In this document: in pieces, positions 25,750-34,409 of the stretch | How the letters are laid out: the number at the start of each line of letters is the position of its first letter | Numbering within the stretch: position 1 is the first letter of the stretch | Assembly: GCF_000373645.1 (NCBI RefSeq) | Contig: NZ_KB892014.1 | Span: 1 to 64,000, forward strand | Length of the DNA stretch: 64,000 bases | Direction of reading: 5' to 3' | Source of the DNA: Streptomyces sp. ATexAB-D23 | GTDB taxonomy: Bacteria; Actinomycetota; Actinomycetes; Streptomycetales; Streptomycetaceae | Program-made: the position numbers and the translations under genes | The notes under the pieces: model-generated | Database searches by the model: none | The model's input: only the letters and a program-made list of their open reading frames with translations | Told to the model about the DNA's origin: nothing

Positions 25750-26814
25750 TCATCCCCGGGGCGCGGCCGTCGAACCGCGCACCATCAGTTCGGCCGGGAC
25801 CAGCGCGATGCCGCCGGGCGGCGGGTTCTCCTTGCCCATGGCCAGCCGGCCGGCGCGCGCCCCCGCCTCGAAGAGCGGCAGCCGCACGGTCGTCAGGGCC
25901 GGGACCACGTCCACCGAGAACGGCAGGTCGTCGAAGCCGGCCACCGAGATGTCCTCGGGGATGCGCAGCCCCCGGTCGCGGATCGCCGCGGCGGCGCCCA
26001 GCGCCACCGTGTCGTTGGCGGCGACGACGGCGGTGATCTCCGGTTCGCGGCGCAGCAGTTCGACGGTGGCGTCGTAGCCGGACCTGCGGTCGTACGAGCC
26101 GTGCACGGTCAGCCGGTCCTCGTCGCCGCACAGCCCCGACCCGCGCATCGCCTCGCGGTGGCCCTCCAGGCGGTGGCGGGTGGTGGTGCGTTCCAGCGGG
26201 CCCGCGACATAGCCGATGCGGCGGTGGCCCAGGGAGAGCAGGTGCTTGGTCAGCATCCGGCCGCCGCCCCGGTTGTCGAAGGCGAGCGCGGCCACCACGG
26301 CCGCCCCGTCCGGCAGCGGGGGCCGCCCGCACAGCACGACCCGGGTGCCCGCGTCCGCGAGCCTGGCCAGCTTCGCGGCCATCGCCGTCTGGTACGCCGG
26401 GTCCTCGACCGCGCCCCCGGTGAGCACGACGGCGGCGGCGCGCTGGCGCTGGAGCAGGGTGAGGTAGGTGAGTTCGCGGTCGGGGGAGCCGCCGGTGTTG
26501 CAGACGACGGCCAGCTTCTCGCCGCCCGCCCGGCCCGAGCCGTCGCCCGGACCTCCGATCTCGGACTGCGCCGCGCCCGCCATGATCCCGAAGAACGGGT
26601 CGGCGATGTCGTTGACGAGGATGCCGACGAGGTCGGACGTGGCGGCGGCCAGGGCGCTGGCCTGCCCGTTCAGCACGTAGTCGAGGTCGTCCACCGCACG
26701 CAGCACCCGCTCCCTGGTGGCCGCGGCCACCGGGTAGTTGCCGTTCAGCACACGGGAGACGGTGGCCGGGGACACCCGGGCGCGGGCCGCCACGTCCGCC
26801 AGCGTGACTGTCAT
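25750..26814 (-). CDS. LacI-family transcriptional regulator
   Basis: 354 residues. The N-terminal HTH is TLADVAARARVSPATVSRVLNG (residues about 3-24) with the hinge helix near ALAAATSDLVG; the periplasmic-binding-protein-like core contains VGILVNDIADPFF and ISVAGFDDLPFSVDVVPALTTVR. GGAGGA lies six bases ahead of ATG 26814. It is divergent from the Gfo/Idh operon and ahead of the isomerase at 24882-25667; an AAGCGCTT operator lies between. It likely represses both units until a sugar-derived inducer binds. A Gly-rich loop near 95-105 (IGGPGDGSGRAGGEK) is an unusual insertion. Confidence 0.93.
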   Translation of the reverse strand: MTVTLADVAARARVSPATVSRVLNGNYPVAAATRERVLRAVDDLDYVLNGQASALAAATSDLVGILVNDIADPFFGIMAGAAQSEIGGPGDGSGRAGGEKLAVVCNTGGSPDRELTYLTLLQRQRAAAVVLTGGAVEDPAYQTAMAAKLARLADAGTRVVLCGRPPLPDGAAVVAALAFDNRGGGRMLTKHLLSLGHRRIGYVAGPLERTTTRHRLEGHREAMRGSGLCGDEDRLTVHGSYDRRSGYDATVELLRREPEITAVVAANDTVALGAAAAIRDRGLRIPEDISVAGFDDLPFSVDVVPALTTVRLPLFEAGARAGRLAMGKENPPPGGIALVPAELMVRGSTAAPRG

Positions 26815-26908
26815 CGCATTCCTCCGTGGAGTGGTGAGGGGGCCGGGACCAATCAGGGCGCCCCCTCTTGTCCGGGCCGCTGTCGGCAGGCTAGCGTCAT
26901 CCCGTATA

Positions 26909-26920
26909 GAAAGCGCTTGC
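26909..26920. promoter_or_regulatory. LacI-type operator
   Basis: GAAAGCGCTTGC with the perfect core AAGCGCTT, the classic LacI/GalR half-site arrangement, 25 bases ahead of the oxidoreductase start. Confidence 0.65.
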
Positions 26921-26944
26921 TACGGCTGTACGGAGGGAACTTTC

Positions 26945-28096
26945 GTGACACGCAGGACAGTGCGCATCGCCATGAACGGCGTCACGGGGCGCATGGGATA
27001 CCGGCAGCACCTGGTGCGCTCGATCCTCGCGATCCGCGAGCAGGGCGGCCTCGACCTCGGCGACGGCGAGGTGCTGTGGCCGGAGCCGGTCCTCGTCGGC
27101 CGCCGCGCGCACGCGCTGGAGGAGCTGGCCGCCCGGCACGGGCTGACGGAGTGGTCCACGGACCTGGACGCGGTGCTCGCGGACGAGACCGTCGACATCT
27201 ACTTCGACGCCCAGGTCACCTCGGCCCGGGTGGAGGCGATCAAGAAGGCCGTCGCCGCCGGCAAGCACATCTACACCGAGAAGCCCACCGCCACGGACGT
27301 CGAGGGCGCCCTCGACCTGGCCCGGCTAGCACAGGAGGCGGGCATCAAGCACGGCGTCGTCCAGGACAAGATCTTCCTGCCGGGCCTGCTGAAGCTGAAG
27401 CGCCTCATCGACGGCGGCTTCTTCGGCGAGATCCTCTCCGTGCGCGGCGAGTTCGGCTACTGGGTCTTCGAGGGCGACTGGCAGGAGGCCCAGCGCCCCT
27501 CCTGGAACTACCGCGCCCAGGACGGCGGCGGCATCGTCGTGGACATGTTCCCGCACTGGGAGTACGTGCTGCACGAGCTGTTCGGCCGGGTCACCACCGT
27601 CCAGGCCCACGTCCAGACCCACATCCCCGAGCGCCGGGACGAGCACGGCAGGCCGTACGCGGCGACCGCCGACGACGCCGCCTACGGCATCTTCCAGCTC
27701 CAGGGCGGCGCCGTCGCCCAGATCAACTCCTCCTGGGCGGTCCGGGTCAACCGCGACGAGCTGGTCGAGTTCCAGGTCGACGGCACGCACGGCTCCGCCG
27801 TCGCCGGCCTGCGCAACTGCCGCGTCCAGCACCGCTCGGTCACCCCCAAGCCGGTCTGGAACCCGGACCTCCCGGTCACCGAGTCCTTCCGCGACCAGTG
27901 GCAGGAGGTCCCGGACAACGCCGCCTTCGACAACGGCTTCAAGGCCCAGTGGGAGCTGTTCCTGCGCCACATCGTGCTGGACGAGCCCTACACCTGGGAC
28001 CTGATGGCCGGCGCCCGGGGCGTGCAGCTCGCCGAGCTGGGCCTGAAGTCCCACGCGGAGGGCCGCCGCCTCGACGTACCGGAGCTGACCCTGTGA
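26945..28096 (+). CDS. Gfo/Idh/MocA-family oxidoreductase
   Basis: 383 residues from GTG 26945 (GGAGGG ahead). The N-terminal Rossmann domain opens VRIAMNGVTGRMGYRQHLV, and AAGKHIYTEKP near residue 105 gives the EKP motif whose Lys is catalytic in this family. The C-terminal domain includes GEFGYWVFEGDW and DGGGIVVDMFPHWEYV. It oxidises a sugar or cyclitol hydroxyl, often at C3, using NAD. It is the first gene of a three-gene operon with the DUF993 and AP2 proteins under the LacI site. Confidence 0.9.
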   Translation: MTRRTVRIAMNGVTGRMGYRQHLVRSILAIREQGGLDLGDGEVLWPEPVLVGRRAHALEELAARHGLTEWSTDLDAVLADETVDIYFDAQVTSARVEAIKKAVAAGKHIYTEKPTATDVEGALDLARLAQEAGIKHGVVQDKIFLPGLLKLKRLIDGGFFGEILSVRGEFGYWVFEGDWQEAQRPSWNYRAQDGGGIVVDMFPHWEYVLHELFGRVTTVQAHVQTHIPERRDEHGRPYAATADDAAYGIFQLQGGAVAQINSSWAVRVNRDELVEFQVDGTHGSAVAGLRNCRVQHRSVTPKPVWNPDLPVTESFRDQWQEVPDNAAFDNGFKAQWELFLRHIVLDEPYTWDLMAGARGVQLAELGLKSHAEGRRLDVPELTL

Positions 28097-28133
28097 CCCG
28101 CCCTCTCCCCCAGGGACCACCGGAGGCAACCCC

Positions 28134-29279
28134 ATGACCATCCACCTCCCCCAGGGCCCGTACGAACCCCGGGCCACCCCGCTCGCCCTGGCCCCGGCCG
28201 CGACGCCGCTCGCCTCCCGTACGGTCTTCTCCGCCGCCCATGTCGTCGCCGACCCGTACGCCGACGCGGGACCCGGCTCACCGGCCGCCGTCGACTGGGA
28301 CGCCACGCTCGCCTTCCGTCGCCACCTCTGGTCGCACGGCCTGGGCGTCGCCGAGGCGATGGACACCGCGCAGCGCGGCATGGGCCTGGACTGGGCGGGC
28401 GCCGAGGAGCTGATCCGCCGCTCGGCCGCCGAGGCGAAGTCGGCCGGCGGCCGGATCGCCTGCGGCGTCGGCACGGACCAGCTGCCCCCGGGCCCGGCCA
28501 CCCTCGCCGAGGTGCGTTCCGCGTACGAGGAGCAGCTCGCCGTCGTGGAGGAGAGCGGCGCCCAGGCCATCCTGATGGCCTCCCGCGCCCTCGCGGCGGC
28601 GGCGAAGGGCCCGCAGGACTACCTGGAGACGTACGCCCACCTGCTGCGCCAGGCCACCGAGCCGGTCGTCCTGCACTGGCTCGGCCCGATGTTCGACCCG
28701 GCGCTCGAAGGCTACTGGGGCTCCGCCGACCTCGACCGGGCCACCGACACCTTCCTCCAGGTCATCGCGGAACACCCCGACAAGGTCGACGGGATCAAGA
28801 TGTCCCTGCTCGACGCGGACCGCGAGATCGACGTACGCCGCCGGCTGCCGGGCGGGGTGCGCTGCTACACCGGGGACGACTTCAACTACCCCGAGCTGAT
28901 CGCCGGCGACGACCGGGGCTTCAGCCACGCGCTGCTCGGCATCTTCGACCCGCTGGGCCCGCTCGCCGCGCACGCGGTACGGGTCCTTGACACGGGCGAC
29001 ACGAAGGGCTTCCGCGAACTCCTCGACCCCACGGTCGAGTTGTCCCGGCACCTCTTCAAGGCGCCGACCCGGTTCTACAAGACGGGCGTGGTGTTCCTGG
29101 CCTGGCTGGCCGGCCACCAGGACCACTTCACGATGGTGGGCGGCCTCCAGTCGGCCCGCTCCCTGCCGCATCTCGCCAAGGCGTACGAACTCGCCGACCG
29201 GCTGGGCCTGTTCCCCGACCCGGAGCTGGCCGAGTCCCGGATGCGCGCGTTCCTCACGGTCAACGGAGGCACCCGATGA
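28134..29279 (+). CDS. DUF993 protein (dihydrodipicolinate synthase-like)
   Basis: 381 residues matching the DUF993 family as remembered: MDTAQRGMGLDWAGAEELIRR, VVLHWLGPMFDPALEGYWG, KVDGIKMSLLDADREID and YTGDDFNYPELIAGD. The order of elements, including the Lys in VDGIKMS, suggests a class I aldolase-like TIM barrel related to DapA, but no reaction has been tied to it that I know of. GGAGG lies ahead of ATG 28134; the stop overlaps the next gene (ATGA). It probably cleaves or dehydrates the keto-sugar made by the neighbouring oxidoreductase. Confidence 0.8.
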   Translation: MTIHLPQGPYEPRATPLALAPAATPLASRTVFSAAHVVADPYADAGPGSPAAVDWDATLAFRRHLWSHGLGVAEAMDTAQRGMGLDWAGAEELIRRSAAEAKSAGGRIACGVGTDQLPPGPATLAEVRSAYEEQLAVVEESGAQAILMASRALAAAAKGPQDYLETYAHLLRQATEPVVLHWLGPMFDPALEGYWGSADLDRATDTFLQVIAEHPDKVDGIKMSLLDADREIDVRRRLPGGVRCYTGDDFNYPELIAGDDRGFSHALLGIFDPLGPLAAHAVRVLDTGDTKGFRELLDPTVELSRHLFKAPTRFYKTGVVFLAWLAGHQDHFTMVGGLQSARSLPHLAKAYELADRLGLFPDPELAESRMRAFLTVNGGTR

Positions 29280-30103
29280 GCGACGGCCGTCTCTCCATCA
29301 ACCAGGAGACCGTCAAGCAGTGGTCGCTGCCCGAGCTGGCCGAGGGCTGCGCGAAGGCGGGCATCGACAAGGTGGGCCTGTGGCGGGCCCCGGTCCAGGA
29401 GTACGGCGTCGAGCGCACCGCCCGGCTCCTCTCCGACCACGGCCTCTCCGTCACCAGCCTGTGCCGGGGCGGTTTCCTCACCGCCCTCGACCCGGCGGAA
29501 CGGGCCCGCGCCCTGGACGACAACCGCGCCGCGATCGAGGAGGCGGCGGGCGTGGCCACGGACACCCTGGTCCTGGTCTCGGGCGGCCTGCCGGACGGCA
29601 GCAAGGACCTGTACGGCGCCCGCGAACGCATCGCGGACGCCCTGGCCGAGCTGGCCCCCTACGCGGCCGAGCACGGGGTCCGCCTGGCCATCGAGCCGCT
29701 GCACCCGATGTTCGCGTCGGACCGGTGCGTGGTCTCGACGCTCTCCCAGGCCCTCGACCTCGCGGAGCGCTTCCCCGCCGAACAGGTCGGCGTGGTGGTC
29801 GACACGTACCACCTCTGGTGGGACGACCAGGCTCCCGCCCAGATCGCGAGGGCCGGCGCGACCGGCCGCGTCCACTCCTTCCAGCTCGCCGACTGGATCA
29901 CCCCGCTCCCGGCGGGCGTCCTGCTGGGACGCGGCCAACTGGGCGACGGCAGCGTGGACTTCAGGGCGCTGCGTACGGCGGTGGAGGCGACCGGCTTCGA
30001 CGGCCCGATCGAGGTGGAGATCTTCAACGAGGCGCTGTGGGCGTGCGACGGCGCCGAGGTCGTGGCCGAGGTGGCCGCCCGCTACGCGGAGCACGCCTGC
30101 TGA
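29276..30103 (+). CDS. Second sugar phosphate isomerase/epimerase
   Basis: 275 residues, AP2-type TIM barrel: LSINQETVKQWSLPELAEGCAKAGI at the start, VRLAIEPLHPMF (metal Glu), VGVVVDTYHLWWDD (Asp, His) and a final PIEVEIFNE (Glu). All four usual metal ligands are therefore visible. It is coupled to the DUF993 gene by ATGA overlap and closes the operon; a strong hairpin follows. Having two different AP2 barrels in one locus suggests two successive isomerisation or keto-sugar elimination steps. Confidence 0.87.
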   Translation: MSDGRLSINQETVKQWSLPELAEGCAKAGIDKVGLWRAPVQEYGVERTARLLSDHGLSVTSLCRGGFLTALDPAERARALDDNRAAIEEAAGVATDTLVLVSGGLPDGSKDLYGARERIADALAELAPYAAEHGVRLAIEPLHPMFASDRCVVSTLSQALDLAERFPAEQVGVVVDTYHLWWDDQAPAQIARAGATGRVHSFQLADWITPLPAGVLLGRGQLGDGSVDFRALRTAVEATGFDGPIEVEIFNEALWACDGAEVVAEVAARYAEHAC

Positions 30104-30112
30104 ACCCGTCCT

Positions 30113-30154
30113 CCTCCCCGGGGCCCGGCTGTGCGGTCCGGGCCCCGGGGGAGG
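30113..30154 (+). terminator. Operon terminator hairpin
   Basis: CCTCCCCGGGGCCCGG (30113-30128) pairs with 30138-30154 with a single extra G; 9-base loop. It begins 10 bases after the operon stop. Confidence 0.8.
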
Positions 30155-30165
30155 GCGGCCTCAAC

Positions 30166-30657
30166 TCAGATCAGAGTCGAGCGAGCCACGAAGCCCTCAC
30201 CGCCGTAGAGGGACTCGTACCGGATCTCAACGAGAAGTCTCGTGGAGATGAGCTCCCAGAACCATGCGGATTCCTGCCCGTTTCGCTCTTCGAGATGCAG
30301 CAGGTAGCTCCTCTCGCCCTGGATGAGAGCTGCCCCCGTGACCAACGTCTTCACTTTTGGCAGCAGGGGGAGGCCCTGGGCCATCCGGTGATACGTGGGC
30401 AGATCCCACTGACCGATGACCTCCCCGTCGAGAGTGACCGACGTCCGCGTCACGACCGCCGGCCCAATCCCCGCGTTGATCACCTCCAGGCCGGCCACGT
30501 TGTCCCGGTACCCCGCACGAACTGTGCGGATCAGCACCAACGGCCGCACCGACTGCCGATTGTGTGCCCGGGACGCACGTGCCTGCCCCCAGCTGATCCA
30601 GAAGGATCCCAGCGCTATGACGGTCGCGCACACGCCCACACCGGTTTCGATATTCAT
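30166..30657 (-). CDS. Hypothetical single-pass membrane protein
   Basis: 163 residues from ATG 30657 with GGGAG seven bases upstream. A hydrophobic segment (GVGVCATVIALGSFWISWG, about 6-24) is followed by a soluble beta-rich domain: VRPLVLIRTVRAGYRDNVAGLEVINAG, then VLEV-like strands. It looks like the small proteins of unknown function with an N-terminal anchor seen in accessory regions of actinomycetes. No partner gene is evident. Base composition is lower in GC than its neighbours, which suggests acquisition. Confidence 0.7.
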   Translation of the reverse strand: MNIETGVGVCATVIALGSFWISWGQARASRAHNRQSVRPLVLIRTVRAGYRDNVAGLEVINAGIGPAVVTRTSVTLDGEVIGQWDLPTYHRMAQGLPLLPKVKTLVTGAALIQGERSYLLHLEERNGQESAWFWELISTRLLVEIRYESLYGGEGFVARSTLI

Positions 30658-30852
30658 CCAGACTCTCCCGCCAATGGTCCCGTAGAACAGCGAAGACGCA
30701 TCGGCCCGACAGGCGGTTCTACCGTGCTGCGGCCTCCGACGAGCCGTCCTGGACTCCAAACACTTTCTCTCCCCCCCCCCACGTCCGGCGAATCCTCAGG
30801 GGGTGACTCGGTTCGAATCATCGGTCGAGGTCGGAAGGAACTGAACAAGCTC

Positions 30853-30914
30853 AGGGCGTGTTCCGAAAGTCCCGCCGGCCGGGCGGACGGCGCTACTTTC
30901 GAAACACACGCCCT
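30853..30914. repeat. 62-bp hairpin repeat (Streptomyces dispersed element)
   Basis: The left arm at 30853-30870 (AGGGCGTGTTCCGAAAGT) pairs with 30895-30914, which has two extra bases and one mismatch; the inner CCGCC/GGCGG arm pairs as well. Similar AGGGCGTGTTTCGAAAGT hairpins are common between Streptomyces genes. It covers the stop codon region of the lipoprotein gene and may act as its terminator. Confidence 0.65.
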
Positions 30915-31725
30915 ACACGGCGGGCGCCTCGATGGTGACCGGCTCACCGAGGTCGTAGAAGTGCTGCGACACGGTCTTGGGCGCCCCTCCCGTGTGCGAG
31001 GTGGACTGGGCACCCACCGGGGTCCCGTCGTCCTCGATCCACAGGATGTACTCGGTCATCTCCGCGCCCTGGTAGTCGAAGTGCGCCGCGTTGGTGATGC
31101 GCCAGGCGTGGGTGTCCTTGCCGTTCTCCAGCGAGATCAGCGCCTTCTCGGTGTCGACCTTCCAGGTCGCGAACGTGCCGACGATGTCCGAGACGACCTG
31201 CGGGTCGGAGAGCGTGCGGTACTTGTCCCCCAGCTCGGCGTCCATCGCCTCCTTGGAGTCGCTGCGCTCCCAGGCCCCGTCGGACTTGATCCACTCCTCG
31301 CCACCGAGCGAGACGAACGAATTCTTGGCGCGTTCCCCGTCCGACCCGTCGACGTCCCCGGCCAGCGCCGGATCGTCCCCGACCCGGAACCGGGTGGTGC
31401 CCGATCGGCCCTTGGTGAGCATGTACTCGGTCCCGGTGCCGTAGGCCGCGAACGCGGCGGTCACGCAGGCCGCCAGATCCTTGCCGGCGAGCTTCTTGTC
31501 CGACGCCAGCCCCAGGCTCGCGCACTCGGCCGGCTCCACGTACTCGGTCGCCTCGCTCTCCTGCGGCGCGGGGGAGGACGCGACCGCGGAGGGGGACGCG
31601 GCCGGCGACGAGGCAGTCGGCCCCGCCGCGTCCGTGTCCGGGTCGTCGGACGAGCAGCCCGTGAGGAGAGCGGCGCCGACCGCGGTGACCGTGAAGGCTG
31701 TTATGAGGTGCTTCGATCTACCCAT
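30913..31725 (-). CDS. Putative lipoprotein
   Basis: 270 residues with a lipoprotein signal: hydrophobic AFTVTAVGAALLTGC with lipobox LTGC (Cys near 24). A Ser/Pro/Ala-rich linker (about 25-60) leads to a globular domain with TGTEYMLTKGRSGTTRFRVGDD and EYILWIEDDGTPVGAQS, reminiscent of LppX/LprG-type lipid-binding lipoprotein folds, though I would not assign it. It would be anchored on the outer face of the membrane. Its stop lies at the edge of the 62-bp repeat. Confidence 0.8.
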   Translation of the reverse strand: MGRSKHLITAFTVTAVGAALLTGCSSDDPDTDAAGPTASSPAASPSAVASSPAPQESEATEYVEPAECASLGLASDKKLAGKDLAACVTAAFAAYGTGTEYMLTKGRSGTTRFRVGDDPALAGDVDGSDGERAKNSFVSLGGEEWIKSDGAWERSDSKEAMDAELGDKYRTLSDPQVVSDIVGTFATWKVDTEKALISLENGKDTHAWRITNAAHFDYQGAEMTEYILWIEDDGTPVGAQSTSHTGGAPKTVSQHFYDLGEPVTIEAPAV

Positions 31726-31833
31726 GGCCGGGATGGTAGCGGGCCCGGGGCCCTCTTGACGGAGGGGGCGGATTGCCGCTTCGCTGACGGCGCATCACCC
31801 CCACACTCCATCGGCCCCACCGGAGGATTCCCG

Positions 31834-33321
31834 ATGCCCCTCGCCCCGCCCTCCCCCCACCGCCCCGCCCTACGCGCCCTGTTGGCCTCGTCCCTCGCCG
31901 CCGTGCTGGCCCTCGGCGCGCTCTCCGCCGCCCATGCGGCCGGTCCGCCGGACGCCTCGGCGGCGGCGCGGCTCTGCAACAAGCACTGCGACGCCCTCGA
32001 CCCCGCGAGCGCGACCGGCGACCGGGTCCCGGTCACCGCCTCCCTCTACGGGCGTTCCATCGCCCTGCACCTCTCCGACAACGATGTCATGGGCTGGGCC
32101 TCCATCGACGGGGGAACCGGCGGCGACCAGGTCTGGCTGGACCGCTCCTTCGACGGCGGCCGCACCTGGGCCTCCGGAAGCAAGCTCGGCGCCACCGCGG
32201 TCCCCGACGGCCGGACCGGCTGGCGGTCGCAGATGTACAACGTGGACGACTGGAACACGGGCGGCATCGGCGCCCTCCGCGCCTGCGGGAAGGCGGGCGA
32301 CCGGGCGGAGATCGCCTGCACGGACTGGGCCCGCGTCGACTGGAACGCCGGCAGCCGGAGCACGGCCGCGGCGACGGCCCTGATGATGAACTACGACCGC
32401 GAAACCGGGAAGTTCGCCGGCTGGTGGACCTCGGCCACCGCGCTCACCTCGCTGATCGACAACATCCGGATCAGCCACATGCCCAGCTACCAGTACGCCG
32501 TCTCCACCACCTACGAGAAGCTCATCCACGACGAGGGCGGCGACTTCACCAACTCCTACCTGGACGACACCGGCTGGTGGGGCCTGGCATGGGTGGCGGC
32601 GTACGACCTGACCGGCGAGCAACGGTATCTGGACACCGCCCGCAAGGACGCCGACCACATGGCCGCCTACTGGACGGACAAGTGCGGCGGCGGGGTGCAG
32701 TGGGCGACCGACAAGCCGTACAAGAACGCCATCACCAACGAGCTGTACATCCAGCTCAGCGCCGCCCTGCACAACCGGATCGCCGGCGACACCACGTACC
32801 TGGCCCGTGCCAAGGACGGCTGGGACTGGTTCAGGTCCAGCGGCCTGATCAACTCCGGCAACACGATCAATGACGGCCTGAAGGACGACTGCTCCAACAA
32901 CGGCGACACCACCTGGACGTACAACCAGGGCGTCATCCTCGCCGGTCTCGCCGAACTCGGCCGGGCCACCGGAGACGGATCGCTCCTGGACAGCGCCCGC
33001 ACCCTCGCCGACACCTCCACGTCCTCCGGGTACCTCAACCCCGGCGGCACCCTCCACGAGCCCTACGAGCCGGACACCGACTGCACCAGCGACGGCGACT
33101 CCTTCAAGGGCGCGTACGTCCGGGGCCTCGGCCTTCTCAACAAGGCGCTCCCGGACCACCCGTACAGCGCCTACCTCGACCAGCAGGCCGACACCACGTA
33201 CGCGCGGAACCGCAACAGCCTCGACCAGTACGGCCCCCACTGGGCCGGCCCGCGCGCCGGCACCGGCAACGGCTGCCAGCACAGCGCGCTCGACCTGATG
33301 AACGCCGCCCAGGACAGCTGA
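31834..33321 (+). CDS. Secreted glycoside hydrolase family 76 (alpha-1,6-mannanase type)
   Basis: 495 residues from ATG 31834 with GGAGG ahead. Signal peptide LLASSLAAVLALGALSAAHA. An unusual N-terminal stretch of about 130 residues contains ALYGRSIALHLSDN-like and WASIDGGTGGDQVWLDRSFDG motifs (a sialidase/BNR-like feel) before the GH76 (alpha/alpha)6 barrel. The catalytic Asp pair is in NSYLDDTGWWGLAW (near 244). It cleaves alpha-1,6-mannan, as in fungal cell walls or actinobacterial lipomannan. The downstream neighbour is a Nep1-like protein 39 bp away, probably co-transcribed. Confidence 0.88.
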   Translation: MPLAPPSPHRPALRALLASSLAAVLALGALSAAHAAGPPDASAAARLCNKHCDALDPASATGDRVPVTASLYGRSIALHLSDNDVMGWASIDGGTGGDQVWLDRSFDGGRTWASGSKLGATAVPDGRTGWRSQMYNVDDWNTGGIGALRACGKAGDRAEIACTDWARVDWNAGSRSTAAATALMMNYDRETGKFAGWWTSATALTSLIDNIRISHMPSYQYAVSTTYEKLIHDEGGDFTNSYLDDTGWWGLAWVAAYDLTGEQRYLDTARKDADHMAAYWTDKCGGGVQWATDKPYKNAITNELYIQLSAALHNRIAGDTTYLARAKDGWDWFRSSGLINSGNTINDGLKDDCSNNGDTTWTYNQGVILAGLAELGRATGDGSLLDSARTLADTSTSSGYLNPGGTLHEPYEPDTDCTSDGDSFKGAYVRGLGLLNKALPDHPYSAYLDQQADTTYARNRNSLDQYGPHWAGPRAGTGNGCQHSALDLMNAAQDS

Positions 33322-33360
33322 CGCCCTGCGCGCTTCCCCCCCCACCTCGAAGGAATCACG

Positions 33361-34146
33361 ATGCCCGAGATACGCCCTGCCCGACGAGGACACACCCTGC
33401 GCCGCGGTCTGACCGTCGCCCTGTCCACCATCACCTTCGTCCTGGGCGCGGCGGCCATGGCCCACGCCGAGCCGCCGCCCGCCCTCCCCGGCAACGCGGA
33501 CGAACTGGACCGCACGTTCCAGCCGGCCGTGGACTACGACAAGGACGGCTGCTACGCCACCTCCGCGATCGGCCCCGACGGCACGATCGCCCCCGGTCTC
33601 AAACTGGGCGGCGCGGTGAACGGCAACTGCCGTGACCTGTCCGACCTGAACAGCAGCAACACCTACTCCCGCTCGAAGTGCGACAACGACTGGTGCGCCG
33701 TCCTCTACACGTACTACTTCGAGAAGGACCAGATGGCGGACGGCGTCGTCTTCGGCGGCCACCGCCACGACTGGGAACACGTCGTGGTGTGGGTCCACGA
33801 CAACAAGGCCGAGTACGTGGCCACTTCGCAGCACGGGGGCTTCGCCGTCCACAAGGCGGCCGACGTTCCCTTCGACGGCGCGCACCCCAAGGTCGTCTAC
33901 CACAAGGACGGCATCGGCACCCACTGCTTCCGCAAGGCCACCGCCAACGACGAGCCCCCGGAGAACCACCTCGGCGTCTGGCACTACGCCCCCCTGATCG
34001 GGTGGAACGGCTACCCGGAGGGCCTGCGGGACAAGCTGGTGTCGGCGGACTTCGGCAGCGCGACGATCGGCATCAGGGACGACCGCTTCGTGGACCAGCT
34101 GACGAGGGCCCTCCCGGCGGACGTGCCGTTCGACCCGGCGGGCTGA
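33361..34146 (+). CDS. Secreted Nep1-like protein (NPP1 family)
   Basis: 261 residues with a signal peptide ending at AMAHA (about 36). The family heptapeptide GHRHDWE is intact at residues 133-139, followed by HVVVWVHD, and Cys pairs are present (C64, C90, C107, C112). Active members bind glycosylinositol phosphorylceramides of plant membranes and cause leakage; bacterial members occur in soil and plant-associated species. An AAGGA site precedes ATG 33361. Placed behind a GH76 mannanase, it suggests interaction with eukaryotic cells. Confidence 0.92.
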   Translation: MPEIRPARRGHTLRRGLTVALSTITFVLGAAAMAHAEPPPALPGNADELDRTFQPAVDYDKDGCYATSAIGPDGTIAPGLKLGGAVNGNCRDLSDLNSSNTYSRSKCDNDWCAVLYTYYFEKDQMADGVVFGGHRHDWEHVVVWVHDNKAEYVATSQHGGFAVHKAADVPFDGAHPKVVYHKDGIGTHCFRKATANDEPPENHLGVWHYAPLIGWNGYPEGLRDKLVSADFGSATIGIRDDRFVDQLTRALPADVPFDPAG

Positions 34147-34205
34147 GCGGGGCGGGGCTCCCGGGTCCGGGGAGCGCCGGCCCTGGGGAGTGCCGGCCCG
34201 GAGGC

Positions 34206-34240
34206 GGGCGAGGTCCGACGAGTCCTGCCGGGCCTCGCCC
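34206..34240. terminator. Hairpin after the Nep1-like gene
   Basis: GGGCGAGG at 34206-34213 pairs with CCTCGCCC at 34233-34240; a second smaller hairpin lies at about 34155-34180. Together they probably end the GH76-NLP transcript. The rest of the 34147-34409 gap shows nothing further. Confidence 0.5.
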
Positions 34241-34409
34241 CTTCCGGTGCTCGCGGGGGCTTCCCTGCGTCGGAGAGCTCTCTGCGGGCCCACGCCTCGT
34301 AGACTCGGGCCTTCCGAGTGATCCGCCGAGACGCTGGGCGGCGAGATCCGGCCGACGTGGAACCGGAACCGCCTGCCCCGCCCCTCCACACCGGACGGAA
34401 CCGTTACTC

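Noticed and set aside
30771..30780. Run of ten C residues as a phase-variable tract
   Set aside because: It lies between genes, ahead of the start of the leftward membrane-protein gene, and would not shift a frame; sequencing error is also likely in such runs.
28987..31833. Long open frame leading into the GH76 gene
   Set aside because: It crosses other genes, the terminator and the hairpin repeat; the signal peptide and ribosome site place the start at 31834.
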